From Cladorrhinum sp. PSN259 (Eukaryota; Ascomycota; Sordariomycetes; Sordariales; Podosporaceae): a stretch of 64,000 bases of DNA. The notes below the pieces were generated by a model that did no database searches, had not been told where the DNA came from, and saw only the letters and a list, made by a program, of their open reading frames with translations. The stretch spans positions 310,001 to 374,000 of the forward strand of contig MU867076.1 in assembly GCA_033725935.1 (NCBI GenBank), written 5' to 3'. Each line of letters starts with the position of its first letter. The first letter of the stretch is position 1. The position numbers and the translations under genes are program-made. Of this stretch, positions 43,795 to 56,300 are shown in pieces.

Positions 43795-45279
43795 ATGGCG
43801 ACAGTACAAGCGGCATACGGTGTCGAGAAGATCATCGGCCATGGCGACAACAACATCATTGAGCAGGATGTCTCCAATTACAAGGGTGACAAGGGCGATG
43901 CCAACGAGACCATGAAGGCTCTCGTCTGGCAAGGCAAGCAAAAGGTCGAAATTGGTGCGTATTTTTCTTTCCGGCTAGTGAGGCTTCCGCTAACTGTACT
44001 CCTGGTTCTCAGTCGAGGTTCCGAAACCCAAGCTTCTCGAAGACCGAGATGTCATCCTCAAAGTCACCGGTACGACTGTGTGTGGCAGCGATTTGCATCT
44101 CCTACACGGCGCCGTCATGCAAATGAACAAAGGTGACATTCTTGGCCACGAATTCTGCGGAATCGTCGAACAAGTTTCCCCGGCAATCGCCGATAAGGTC
44201 CAGGTTGGCAAGCGCTACGTCGTCTCGTTCCAGATCGCCTGCGGTTCCTGCTACTTTTGCGACCAGAAGCTCTCCTCCCAGTGCGAGACCACAAACTCCA
44301 ACACAACTACAAAGGCCATGTACGGGGGCCGCACGGCAGGAATCTTTGGCTACTCCCATTTGACCGGAGGCTTCGCTGGTGGTCAGGCAGAATATGTTCG
44401 CGTTCCCTTGGCCGACGTCAACCTGCTACCAATCCCCGATGAAGTGCCCGACGAGAAGGCTTTGTGGCTGAGTGATGTCCTCCCAACCGCCTACAATGCC
44501 GTCAAAGACACCGCTGTTTATCCCAACGACGAGGTTGCAATCTTCGGAGCAGGACCAGTTGGCCAGATGGCTGGCATCTTTGCTCTGGGAGAAGGTGCAA
44601 GCAAGGTGATTTTCATCGACACGGAGCCGAGGCTGTCCAACATCCAAGCCAGATGGCCCGAAGAACATCGCGGAAAGCTGGGGCTGATCGACTACAAGAA
44701 GCTGAGCTTTGGTGTCACGAACAAGGAGACCGTGGTCAGCAAGTTGAAGGAGTTGTGCAACGGGGGCAGGGGACCCGACGTCGCCATTGAGTGCGCCGCT
44801 GGCGAATACGCCAAGGGCTGGGCCCACTGGTTGGAGCTGACTCTGGGCGCCGAGACCGATACCAGCGAGATCATCAATGAGATGGTGGAGGGAGTGAGAA
44901 ATTACGGTAGAGCAGGTATCACCGGTGTTTATGTTGGATACGTAAGTTGGCTTCTTCTTTAGCTGTATTCCATGTTCGGTAACTGACAACTTTCCCGCAG
45001 ACAAACCACTTCAATGTCGGCTCCCTCATGCAGCGAGGCATTCGTCTCATTGGTAACGGACAAGCGCCGGTGCATAAATATTGGACGGAGCTGTTGACCA
45101 AGATCCAGAAGGGAGAGTTGGACCCACTGCAAATGGTCTCTCACAGAGTGCGCTTGGAGGACTTGGATAAGGTCTACTACAAGTTCGACAACAAGGAGGA
45201 CGGCATCCAGAAGGTGTTTGTTGAAACCAAGTTCTCGCTACCGCGTGCCCCTGGGACACCGGAGCTGACCAAGTATTAA
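43795..45279 (+). CDS. zinc-dependent alcohol dehydrogenase (MDR family, formaldehyde-dehydrogenase-like)
   Basis: Three exons, 43795-43954, 44013-44941 and 45001-45279; 455 residues. The introns are 58 and 59 nt. Catalytic zinc ligands are Cys77 (TTVCGSD) and His99-Glu100 (GHEFCG). The structural zinc site is Cys130, 133, 136 and 144 (CGSCYFCDQKLSSQC). The cofactor turn is FGAGPVGQM. The long form with a wide segment after the structural zinc is shared by fungal glutathione-independent formaldehyde dehydrogenase-like proteins. The reaction is NAD(P)-linked oxidation of an alcohol or aldehyde in the cytosol; the substrate is not known. The final 50 codons plus stop are duplicated downstream, see the repeat entry. 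Confidence 0.92.
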
Positions 45280-45395
45280 CGGCCTAAACCGGCGGGGCTT
45301 TTTTTCATTGCAGAAGCCAAGTTCTCGCTACCGCGTGCCCCTGGGACACCGGAGCTGACCCGGTATTAACGGCCTAACCCGGCGGGGGTTTTATT
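45223..45395 (+). repeat. tandem duplication of the 3' end of the alcohol dehydrogenase gene
   Basis: A unit of about 83 bp starting 'gaaaccaagttctcgct' at 45223 recurs at 45313, a period of 90. It covers the last 19 codons, the stop, and 'acggccta...ccggcggg' just after it. The copies differ at several bases (for example tgaccaag against tgacccgg). The second copy is in the 3' UTR and not translated. Confidence 0.93.
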
Positions 45396-46043
45396 TTTAA
45401 CTGCATTACGACTAGCAATTACTCGTTGGATAAGCGGGAGAATGTATCACCATATTTAGTACCATAAAACCTTTCCCGTAACATGAGTCTTGTCATTGGA
45501 GGACACTTGATATCCCACATTTGCCGTCGTTGGGCGTGACGAAGTCAAATTGACGCTGCATTTGGGAGCCAATACCATTGCCTATCTAAGGGGTAACATT
45601 AGTGCGCGAAAGCATGCAAAGATATTTGCCGGCAACCGAGCAAGCCGCTTGGATTAATACTACAGATTAATGGAGGCAATGAAGGTATCCAATCGATGGG
45701 GTATAATTATAGCACATCACCACCATCCGGCTAATGCTGGAGTCGAACCGATTCGCGGCAGGTTATGAGTGGGTCATTTTTGCCTCCATTTCATTTCCCC
45801 GTTCACACTTACTCGCTGGGAGACTCAACCGAATCAAGCTTTCTATCTCGGACCAGGATGAGGCACAACAAGACAACTGCCGATCGAGACCGCTGAGGGA
45901 GGGGACTGGTAGACAGCGCGGCCGCAGTCGCTCTGGATAGCAGTTATAAGAGGGTCCTTTGTGAGGTCTCTTCTCCCGCCTGTGCTTGCTGCTTCTGCAA
46001 ATCCTCATCCTTGGTCACTCCACAGCGATCTTCAACTTTCAGG
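45396..46043. other. intergenic, no gene seen
   Basis: Sequence between the ADH duplication and the next plus gene; its last part is the probable promoter of the secreted DUF1996 protein. Confidence 0.4.
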
Positions 46044-47117
46044 ATGAAGCCTCTTTCTCGCAACGTTGCCCTCGCGGCGCTTGTCGTTCCCGGAGCCCAC
46101 GCCGGCCTCCGCTTCCCCTGCTCGACCCTCACAATCCAGCGTCTCGACCCCGTTGTCCAGCCCGGTGCTGTCCCCGCTGCCCATGTCCATCACATCGTAG
46201 GCGGCAACGCCTTCAACGCCACCATGGAAGGCGACGTTGGTGAGCGCGCAACCTGTACCACCTGCCAAATGTCTGAAGACTTTTCCAACTACTGGACCGC
46301 CGTTCTTTACTTCAAACATCCCACCAACGGGTCTTATCACCGCGTTCCTGTCCTCCCTGTCCAGCCGCTGTTGGGTGGTTCTCAGGGCGCCCAGGGCGGT
46401 ATTACCGTTTATTACACCCAATTTGATCTCAGCAAGGACAATATCAAGCAGCAACCGATCAAGGCGTTCCAGCCCGGATTCCGCATGACGGTTGGCAACC
46501 CGGCCTCTGACGGTAAACCTCATGTTGGGTTGAGGTACCAGTGCCTGAGCGGCCAGAGCCGCGGTGCTGAAATGTCGGATTTCCCGACCAAGCCCTGCTC
46601 GGGTGGTATCTTTACTACTCATCACTTCCCCGCGTGAGTCCTCCTATATAGAAGCTGGATTATCATGTAAAGTATACATACTAACGGGAGGATTGACAGA
46701 TGCTGGGACGGCAAGAACCTCGACTCACCTGACCATCAATCCCACATGTACAACAGCATCAGCTCTGATGGGTTCCCCAACGCCCCCAAGTGCCCTGCCT
46801 CCCATCCCGTCCGGATGCCGCAGGTCACCTACGAGACCGTCTGGGATACCAGCAAGTTCAACAGCTTGTGGCCTTCCGGCGCGCCCAACCCGTACGTGTG
46901 GAGCTTCGAGGGCACCAGCGGGTATGGTACCCATGCCGATTACATGTTCGGCTGGAAGGGAGACAGTCTGCAGAGAGCCATGGACAAGTCCGAGTGCTTC
47001 TATGATGGGTGCGGAAGCATCAAGAAGCAGGCGATGACTGTGGCGAACCAGTGCGCCATCAAGGAGACCGTCAGGGAGGAGACGTTGGGTTGGTTGACCA
47101 GTTTGCCTGGCAAATAA
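46044..47117 (+). CDS. secreted DUF1996-domain protein
   Basis: Two exons, 46044-46633 and 46700-47117, joined over a 66-nt intron, give 335 residues. A classic signal peptide (MKPLSRNVALAALVVPGAHA, cleaved before GLRFPC) is followed by a DUF1996 domain: LDPVVQPGAVPAAHVHHIVGGNAF, then CTTCQMSEDFSNYW, FPACWDGKNLDSPDHQSHM across the intron, and CPASHPVRMPQV. Conserved His, Asp and Cys residues are all present. The domain is common in secreted fungal proteins, some linked to wall or lignocellulose surfaces; the activity is unknown. There is no C-terminal anchor, so the protein should be released. Confidence 0.92.
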
Positions 47118-47943
47118 AGCGTCTGGTCTTGACTGAGAGAGGATGCCGTTCGTTGGTATAAATCTGGATTTTAACTGTCTTCTGTCGTTACTGCCAAGTT
47201 CGAGATTGTCCATACCGCTTTAGACTGAGCTTTGACAACTTTGATGCGGTTTTATTTGAACTACGTCACAAATACCTGACTGCTTGATTCCAGCCAATTT
47301 GAGAAATGTCAAGAACAACGTGAATTGACCACATTTCAAAAAACATAAACAGCCTTCAGCCATCGGGGCCCTGCACTCTTGACTGGTGATTGGTCAAACG
47401 GCCCGCAAAGTGAAGCCAATGATCAGCCCCCCATTCCGTCAAAGGCTGAGCACTGCCTCCTTGAAACTTTCAAATCCCGGCAGCCAGCAGACTGTGTTAC
47501 CCCGATCCGATGAGGCTGTGGGCAGATTTCCGCCCAGCCCTTTCACCACTGACAGGTAAGCGGGTCAACATCAGCTCCGACTGGCTGGGATCTGCGATGG
47601 TGAGCCACCACCCGACAACATACAGATTTTTGGGACTCGTCGTCGTAATTCGTTTGTGGCATTGGTCTTCACCGAGCGGGGAAAAACAATGCATGGAATC
47701 GGGGATAAACTTGGGCCGATGACAGATACTGTCCTAGCTGCGTTGATGTTTTCTCTCTCGAGGAATTAATAAGAATGATCTGTGCCATGGTCTTGGCCAT
47801 CTCCTGAACTTTACCCCAAAAAACATTCTCTTCCTGTTGATTGCACCTGTCTTTTAACTCTGTGTCCGCTCGCTAGATATCGACACTTTATCGATCCCTT
47901 TCATTGTCACGTTCTTTGTTGCACCTCAATCACACAAGCAAAC
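47118..47943. other. intergenic, no gene seen
   Basis: An 826-nt gap. A 70-codon frame at 47510-47722 begins with ATG but has no features. The end is the promoter of the following wall protein. Confidence 0.4.
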
Positions 47944-48763
47944 ATGTTCTTGATCAAAACACTCACACTCCTTCCTCTAGCAGTGGGGACTCTTGCACTC
48001 GCCCACGAACCTCTAGGGAAGCGTTCCTCCCTTCTCGATGCTCGACAGACCTGCACACGGGCGGGTTGGATCCCTGCTTGCCCAGGTACGTTACCATGAA
48101 CCCCAAAACCCATCATGATAATACTTGATTTGCCCTTTTTTCTTCTTTTTTTCTTACCGCTTTTCTGATACTGACCGAAAACCTTTGTACAAAGGCATCT
48201 TCACATGCGTCCCCCCAGGCGCAATCTGCTGCTCAGACGGCGTCACCTACGCCATGCCGCCCCGCCAGTGTCCCTCGGGCCAGTCGGCCCTCACCACCGC
48301 TCCTCTTTCACCCCCCCCGTCAGCGTCGGAGACGGTGACGGTGACGACAGAAACAGAAATAATCTCCATCTCTGCTGAACCTACAATTGCTACGGACTCG
48401 CCTGCCACCACCGAGGCGACAGAAGGAGAAACTGTTACTTTCAGCACTGAGGATGTCACGGAAACGGCAACTGTGACAGGGACCGAGGATCTGGGAACAA
48501 TTACCGTCTCTGTGGGAACAGAAACTGAAACGGACCTGGTGACTGTTGAACCGATGCCAACCCCCACGGATCCGATTTACACGAGCGACGATGTGGGGAC
48601 CGCCAGCTGGACTGTGTCGAGCACGCCTGGATCGAATGGGACTGTTACTCTTGGTGGACCTACGGCTACGGGTGTTGTTGTTGTTGCCGGTGCGGCAAAG
48701 GTACATGTGGGGATCGCTGGGGCGTTGCTGGGTTTGGCTGTTGGGATTGTCGGTTTGTTTTAA
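47944..48763 (+). CDS. secreted Ser/Thr-rich, probably GPI-anchored protein
   Basis: Two exons, 47944-48085 and 48195-48763, joined over a 109-nt intron with an AAG acceptor, give 236 residues. A signal peptide (MFLIKTLTLLPLAVGTLALA) is followed by a KR dibasic site (PLGKRSS) and a small Cys-rich module (CTRAGWIPACPG...CVPPGAICCSDG...CPSG). The middle is Ser/Thr/Glu-rich with many TVT/TET repeats, likely O-glycosylated. The C-terminus is a 20-residue hydrophobic tail (VGIAGALLGLAVGIVGLF) as needed for GPI attachment. It is expected at the cell surface or wall; the specific role is unknown. Confidence 0.82.
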
Positions 48764-49099
48764 AGAAAGACGGATTTTTTTTCTTCTTGATGTGTTTCAG
48801 GGATTGTTTTGGTTCTATAAGTCCTTCTTGGGATGGAGTTTGGTCAAGAAAGAAGTGTTTATAAATTCCAGTGACCTTTTTTTTCTTCTGTTTTCGGTTA
48901 CCTGTAGTGCCACTTCAAGTGAATTACCTATTTGTAGCAAAAGAAAATAATCGTACAACACAGATACAAACAACCAACTTGAAGATTGCTTCTACTATTC
49001 TGACCTCGTGGGGTGGTGCCAGCTTTTTGTCGGATCATCTACACTCCAAGGCATGAGAAGGAGCCACCACCTCCCCTTGAGGTGCCTAGATACGTAGGA
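48764..49099. other. intergenic between convergent genes
   Basis: Contains T-rich stretches and the two 3' UTRs; no gene seen. Confidence 0.4.
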
Positions 49100-50117
49100 C
49101 TAGGACTCGGCGTCCTTCCACACTTGTCTCACCGCGCCCTGCGGATACCGAATCATGTCTCGTGAGATGTTATAAAGGTCCCAAAACCCACGCGCTGCGA
49201 ACGCATGCCATTTGGCATCCGAGGGCGAGCGACCACCTCCAAGCCGGTGGTACAAAATGATGGTAATATGCCAGCACGCCCTCATCTGCTCTCCCTTCCC
49301 ACCTCTTCTAGTCTTGATCCATCGCTGCTCCACCGTCGTATCGTAATCCGTAAGACATTTGTTACATGATTCGACAACATTCCGGCATGGCGTAAAGAGG
49401 CCGGCAGAGGAAGACCCGAGATGGAGCGCGTTGACGGAATGGCTTGCCCGCCTTGCCGTATAGACGTGGCCACAGATGGCGTAAAGTTTCGCGTCGAGGC
49501 CGTCTCGCAGCTCCTGGTCGGTCTTATCGATCCAGCAGAGGGTCCGCGTAGCAGACAGGAACAGCTCGCCCAGGAAGATCCTGGCGGACCATTTCTCCAT
49601 CCAGTGGAGGGAACCATACGAAGTGCGCTCGAGCTGGAACTTCTCCAGCGGCAGGCCGTTTTGGCGGACCGAGAAAGTGTCGGTTCATGGCGAGGCGGAC
49701 GTGGTGATAGCCAATCGAAATGGCACTTCCAGTGAAACGGACGAGATTACGACGACGACAATCATCCGAATCAAGTGCCCAGGTAGAGCTGCGGAGAGCC
49801 GAGCGCTCGGAAGACGAAAAGCGATGCAGAACGGAGCAGGTGCGGCAATAGTACCGATCGTGTCCGACGTCCCTTTCTAGAAGAAGTAGAAATTCCTCAC
49901 GGTCCGAGCTACTAAGGAGTATCTCTGCATGGCAAGATGTGAGGCCGAGAAAACTCTTGCATGTCAGCGAGAGCGCCAGGACCGACGGCGGTCGTAGGTG
50001 TTCCCGGCAGAGGTAGATGATTATATCAGCCGGTAATTCCAAAAAGAGGGATGGTAGTGATCTTGCACTGTGCCGACGACTTGCCGAGCGTGATAGCAAG
50101 CTACCGATCTGGCCCAT
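49100..50117 (-). CDS. F-box protein, frameshifted
   Basis: The N-terminal part (from 50117) encodes LPSLFLELPADIIIYLCREHL followed by SLTCKSF, an F-box of the sort that docks to SKP1 in SCF ubiquitin ligases, and a CRTC...LH segment. After the codons for NRHF near 49675 the meaningful reading moves to another frame, which continues to the stop at 49100. An extra T in a short run (AAA on the plus strand at 49674-49676) explains the break; the original frame ends at 49524. Both halves together would give a normal fungal F-box protein of about 340 residues. It is either a natural null allele or a base-calling error. It lies next to the Tc locus without evident connection. Confidence 0.7.
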
Positions 50118-50375
50118 TCTGCTCTGTATTTGGGAAAGAAGTTGCAGATTCTAGTTTAAGTTATAGCGTGGTCGGGCACAACCGGAAGAAAAAAATAAAA
50201 CCCGAACAATTATATGAACAATTATACACACACTAATCCAGTTTATACATGACTCGATTGATAAGGTACGACTCGGTCGCAGGCGCCACGACGACACCCA
50301 CAACCAAGAATTGCTAGCCATGTCAGATCCCGAGAACGGAAATACAATACATTTACAATACCCACAATCACTCAC

Positions 50376-53300
50376 TCACTCATTCATCACAACACCCCCC
50401 TTCCCACACCCCCCACACCCACCACACCACCCACCGCACTCCCTTTCCAGACTCCGATACCCACAAAGCAACCACGCCCCCTTCACCCCTCTCAACTCAC
50501 GCGGTAACACAAACTCCCCGACGACGCCTCCACACGCGGCACTCCCCCTTCCTGCGTCTGCATCATCCAGCAGGATAGGCGTCTTAAGAGTCAGACTACC
50601 CTTGAGCAACCCGCCCTCTGCGCGCACGAGCGGGATATCTTCTGTGTCAACGCATGAAGGAGGAGCAGGCTTGGGTCCGCGGGGCTGGTCATCGCTACCG
50701 CTGCCGCCGGCGTGCCCATCCCAATGGGCAATATGATGGTGATAATTTTGGTGCGGCGGCGGCGGGATGAAGCGGATGGTCGTGATTTTTATCTCCTTGT
50801 CGTCGTCATAACAACAGTCACTAGACCCAGAGGACCCAGTATCGAGGAGCAAGTGCAGCGAGGTGACAGTCAGGTTGCGGCGGCGGCCGGTCAGGAAAGG
50901 GAACTTGTGCCGCGTCAGCGAGAGGGTAAACGTGCGGCGGCAGGAGCCGCATGTTGTGCCGAGACCATGACCGTGATGCTGATGCTGATGCTGCCCGTCC
51001 CGGACACCATCCCGCCTCAAGACATTCCACACCTCCGGCATCTCATGCCTCACATCAAAGAACCGCCATCCATCCCCGGGAACATGTCTCTGCGCAAGTT
51101 GTCCGCTCAGCTTTGCAAACGGCGCGCCGCCCTCGCGCGCTGTAAAGCTCACATGCATGACGACGTCGCTCAGACTATCAAAGTCGAACTGGTTGTTTTC
51201 CGGGGGCAGGTCGATGCGCCACCGCGACACTGCGCCCGAGAACTCAAAGGGGAGGTACCGCGAGTCACTAAAGCTGACCTCGAACAGGCCCGCGTCGTTC
51301 TGGCCGGCCGACGTGGCGATGGCTTCGGTGCCGGCGTATCGCCGCCACACGTTGGGGTCACTGGGGCAGCAGTCTTCATCATACGACTGCTCGTAGTGTT
51401 TAAGGGGGGGACTGCTGCTACAGCACGTACATTCTCCCCTGAGCAGCCGCCGCGGCCGGAAGCGTATGACGCTGCTCAGCTGCTGCAGACGGCAGTGGAC
51501 ACCCGTGTAGGGCCCCGCGACGCACGGTACCGTCAGGGATACGGAGCGGATGCGGCGCATGTAGTGGCCCGGGTAGTCCAGGTCAAACAGCCACTCGGGC
51601 AGGTCGACCTCGCAGCGGCCCGTGGCCTTGAGCATGACGAAGGCGGCGGGAAAGTGCAGGCGCAGCGACACGTGCTTCTGCAGCTCGTACTCGCGGCAGT
51701 TGCGCGCCGTGTGGGCACGCTCCATGGCGTACAGGGCCATCTCGAGCTTGTCGCCTGCCAGCAGACCTGCGCGCAGGCTGTCCCAGACCTCGGCCTCGCG
51801 GGGGACGAACGACTTGAGGGATGGGTCGCCCAGCTCGTAGACAAGCGCCTGCTGGGCCTCGTGTGCCGTCCGCAGCGCCGCCTCGAAGCATTGCCGGTAC
51901 AGGGCCGCGTTCTCGTGCTGCAGGTACAGATACAAGGCGTAGCGAGACGACTTGTCGCGGGCAAAGTCCTGGACCTCGGCGGCGTGCTCGATGCGGCGCT
52001 GCGTGTTGTTGAGCTCGCGGAGCGCATTGTCGAGGCGGCGCCGCGCCGCCAGCCGCTGCCGCTTGATCTGCTGGATCTCGATGGCGGTCGTGTCGACCGT
52101 GTGCTGCCACTCGACCTCGCGTCGGTCCCACCCCCCTTGGGTCTGCGACAGCCCCGCCGACGTCGACGAGATGTCGGCCACCGTGTTGAGAATGCGCGCG
52201 GCCGTGGCAAACCCTGTACCCAGCTTGACGCCCATGGGCATCTGGTTGAACTGCAGCGGCGAGCCCGCCACACCCGCGATGCCCACCCACATGTCGGGCA
52301 CCGCCGACATGCCCTGTGCGATGGCGTCTACCACCGTGGCACCCGTCCGGCTGCCCATGGACGCCCCCGTTGTGAAGACGTAGGCGGTCTCGCCCGTGTT
52401 GAGCCCGTCCTGGACCAGCTTCTGGAAGTACTGCAGCCGCGTGAGCGCGTTGGCCATCTGCTTGTCGAGCGCCTGCAACTCCCAGTCGGCCGCCCGGTAG
52501 TTGTTCTTGGCGAGCTCCAGCCCCAGGTCCGCCATCTGCCGCTCCTGGGCGAGTCGTAGCGACGACAGCGCCTCCGAGTCGGCTTTTTCCATGGCCGAGA
52601 GCATCGACGCAGCCGTCGACTTGGCCAGCGCCGCCCACGACATGGCTTTGGGATGAACAAAACTGAACCGGTAGGGTTGGCAAGACGAAAAGCAGCAAGC
52701 AGCATCGTCGTCGTCGTCGTCGCTGCAGGATAGTACGCCCGCCGACGACAGCCCAGTGTCAAATCTCCGGTGCGAGCCAAAGTGCGCCATTTCCACGCCG
52801 AGAGCACCGTTTTTCAGTCGTCTCTTGTTCAGCGTGTTTCGCAGATCCGACAAGGCGTCCTCGACCCCGGCATAGAGATCCATCAACCTGGGGTTGAGCG
52901 GCGCCAGGTACGGCTTGAACGAGCCGAGAGTCATGCTGCCCTTGGTCATGTCCGTCGCCTTGATTTGCGTCGGCGCCGGGCCCAAGATGTGCTCCATGAC
53001 CCCGAGCAGTGTCAGGGCCTGCTGGGTAGCCGCGAGCGAGTTCTGGCAGCGAAGCGAGTTGGCCCAGCCGAGCAGATTCTCAGCATACTCGAGAACAGCG
53101 GCGCGGCCATGCGCGGCCTTGGGTGAAACTGCGCTGTCCTGGGACCTCGGCGTCCCTTTCTTGTTGGAGGACGAGGCGGTCTCACCAACATTGCTGTCTT
53201 TATCGCATTGCATCCAGGTATTATCCCTGTTCAGCGGGTCATAAGCTCGCCGAAGCCAATCGGACGCCTCTTGATAGCGACAATCGGTGCGGAGGGACGA

Positions 53301-56300
53301 CGCTACGGCCAGTGAGGTACTGAAAGCGCCGACGGGAACAAGCGGTGCACCGGGCTCAAAGTAGAGGAAGAACGGAAACGCCGTCAGCGCATCTTGGAGG
53401 TCCTTGTTGGGAAGCACAAGCTGGGACTTTGGCGGGTCGCCGCTGTCGATGGCCTCGGGCAAGACGACGGCCGCGTCCGTGGCAATGTCGTACCGGAACG
53501 CTTTAAAGGGCTTCTTGTTGTCGCTGAGCTGCTGCTTACCCACCACGTCAAAGAACAGGGAATCCCCCTCCCGCCCTACGACGTCGAAAAACACCGAACG
53601 GGCCTCGGCTTCGGTGAGAGAAATCCCTTCGGATGACCGTCTCGGATCCTGCAGCATGCCCATGTGCACGCGTGTCCAGCGGAGGTGAATGATGGGCTGT
53701 CCTTTCCACGCGAGCATCTCGGGCGTCGGCGCGTCCCAGTCAGACGTAGGGTCGGCGTCGCGTGTTCTGGGGTCGATGTTACGCTCCCCGACCGGCGTGG
53801 GTGCCACGGTAAGAGCCTGGGGGCGTTTTTGATGCGTTTTGGCCTTAAGGCGGCGACCCTGGTTGGTATTATCATCACCAACTTGATAATTGAAATGGGT
53901 GTCGGCATTTTGCGGCGCGGGGGCGTCGGCCGGGTCGAACCGCACGCCGTCTTCGAGCCAGAAGTAGTACTCGTCAACGACAGGCGCGTGGTCTCGCTTG
54001 CAGATGCAGCACCACGACACGTTCTTCCTATAGGGCACCCCAACCGGCAACCCAGAAGCCGCGACTCGGACGAAGCGGGCTCCAAGCTGCACAGCGCTTT
54101 GTATCCACAGCGGGATCGAAGCAAGAGAGTCGGCGCCAGGAAGGACGGAAGCAACAGCTTGTTTATCGTTGTCTTCTTTCTCGGGAACCTTCGTAAGCCA
54201 CGTTGGCCGAGCGCTGTGATCAGGTGTGCCGAGGACATCTAGGCCCTCGGCGCGAGACTGCGAGACATTACGCCCCGTCAGAGCGAATGACTGGTCGCTC
54301 GAGACCCCCGATTTCCCAGGCACCGGCGGCAACTGGGGCTGTTGCCAGAACTGGCCGCGTACAGGCACAGAAATGGTCGAGACATCGGCTTTGAGCGATT
54401 TCCCGAGAGACTGGAATCCCTCGCACGGGGCGAGGCGGCGCTCTTCCTCCCACTGGATCCAGTTCTCAATGTAGTGCTTGCGCCGCTGGGCCGCCTGCCA
54501 CTTTTCGAACGAGGAGAACTCGCAGGTCCATTGCTTCACAGCCTCGAGGCCGGGCCTGAACGACGTGTCCTCAAAGCCAAGCAAGAGACGTTGCATGAAG
54601 CGATGGACAACAGCCATGGCGTCGTCAACACGCGTCGTAGTATCTTCAATGCCGGCATCTACATCGAGCAGCAGCTTCTTGGAGAGATGGGTGTGCGACA
54701 AGTTATAACTGCCACTGGCAAGAAACGCGAGGATGGCATCCCGGCCCCGGAGTCGAAGACAGTCGTTGAGCTCAATGATTAGCTTCAACCGGTGCGGAGC
54801 ATCGCTCTTGGCGAGACAGCAGCGCTGCACAAAGAGCGTGAGATTGATATTGCCACTAGCCCCGTCTATGACAATGTTTGGATCGGGACTAGACGCCCAA
54901 AGTGCCGGGAGGGTGTGGGCAACCTCGATCGTGGGAGCGTAAAAGTGCTTCCTGAGGCGGCGCATATATCGTCCGGCCAGCCAGACCCTCGTGGTCCAGC
55001 GCTCGTCTGCGAGGTCCTCGGTAGAAGTCTGCCATATGCCGCCGGGCTGGATGAAGTACTTGAGCGCCTGGCCGGCCAGGGCCATCTCGACGCCGATGAA
55101 GCGCACCAGCTGCTCGATCGGCTGCGGAGAGTCGGCCTGGGCGTGCGAGAAGAGCTGCCAGACGGGCGGCTTGCCCTCGTCGCACACCCATTTCCTTAGC
55201 TGCGTGCAGTCAAAGAGCCGCTCGAACCACGCAAACATGGCCGCGCTCCTCTTCTGATCCGGGTTGGCCCGATCATCGGCGGCCTGACTCGGCGGGAAGT
55301 AGGCATCCCCGACCGGCAACAAGTTAAAGTCGAGAGGAGCCTCGTGCCGTACGTACGCTTGGCCGCTTCGGTAGTACGTCGCGCCCGTAAAACTGGGTCC
55401 ATTGTCCAAGATGTAGTCTAGCTCGGTTCCCCAGTCACGAGCGTGTTGGCATGCCGACAGACGGAGCTGGTGCGCAAACATGATCCCTTTGAAAGCCCTC
55501 TGGTACGTGCGGCGGATGTCTCGGAGCGACGAGACGTAGCGGCCCTCGAGACCTGGTGCCTTGTTAAGCTGCTCTCGCCGGCGGCCCTCCTCGCCAGACG
55601 AATAAGGCCCGTAGCTGCTTCGGATGTACAGCGCCTTCATCGGCACCTCGACAAGACAGCCCTGCGTGTCGGGCCCCTTGTAATTGAGGGCGAAGCCCGT
55701 GTGGAACCACTGGAGGTCGTCCGTGTCGTCAAAGTCAGGCTCCCTCTGCTTGAATATGACCATGATGTCGTAGGCACCGCGGCGGAGAGACACCGAGTCG
55801 GAGTAGCTCTTAGGTGGTGCTGCCACTCCTCTATCATCATCGTCGTCGTCGTCGCCGCCGTCCCTGCCCACGCCGCCCTGTCGCAAGAGGGTCCATCTCT
55901 TCTGGCCCCGCTCGATAGACACATGCCATTGCGCATGCTTCTCGCAGTGGCACTCCCCACGGCCGCTCTCTGTGTGGTGCGGACATTTCATGGCGAAGTG
56001 GTAATGCCCGTCGGCCTCGATCAACAGGGAACCAGACCAGATGACCGAGAAGGGCTCAGCGCCCGTCAGCAACTCGCCCGAGGCCTGGTTCAGGGACAAG
56101 CCGTTCTTGAACGACGCAATCGCGCTCTGGAGGGGGCCGGCGGGGGCGGTAATGTCCGGGATGACAGTGAGGAGTGGCGTGTTCCAGCGGTTGTTGGCTT
56201 CCGCCCACCCGCTCATGCCGCCCCTCGTCTCGGCCCACGACGGCCCTCCGCCAGCAGAGGCGGCGTTCCCACGGTAGTATACGCCCAGGAGTCCCGTTCC

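Noticed and set aside
45730..45765. 'gtcgaacc' resembling a tRNA T-loop on the minus strand
   Set aside because: The neighbouring bases cannot form a five-pair T stem, and no acceptor stem or anticodon arm was found.
50712..52559. 615-codon plus-strand frame inside the TcA gene
   Set aside because: It is antisense to the conserved pore/TcB-binding region. Its Arg/Ala/Gln-rich composition is what GC-rich antisense frames give, and it has no domain of its own.
51583..52698. 371-codon minus frame within TcA
   Set aside because: It overlaps the TcA frame in another phase, with Ala/Gly/Arg-rich composition; the TcA reading carries the conserved motifs.
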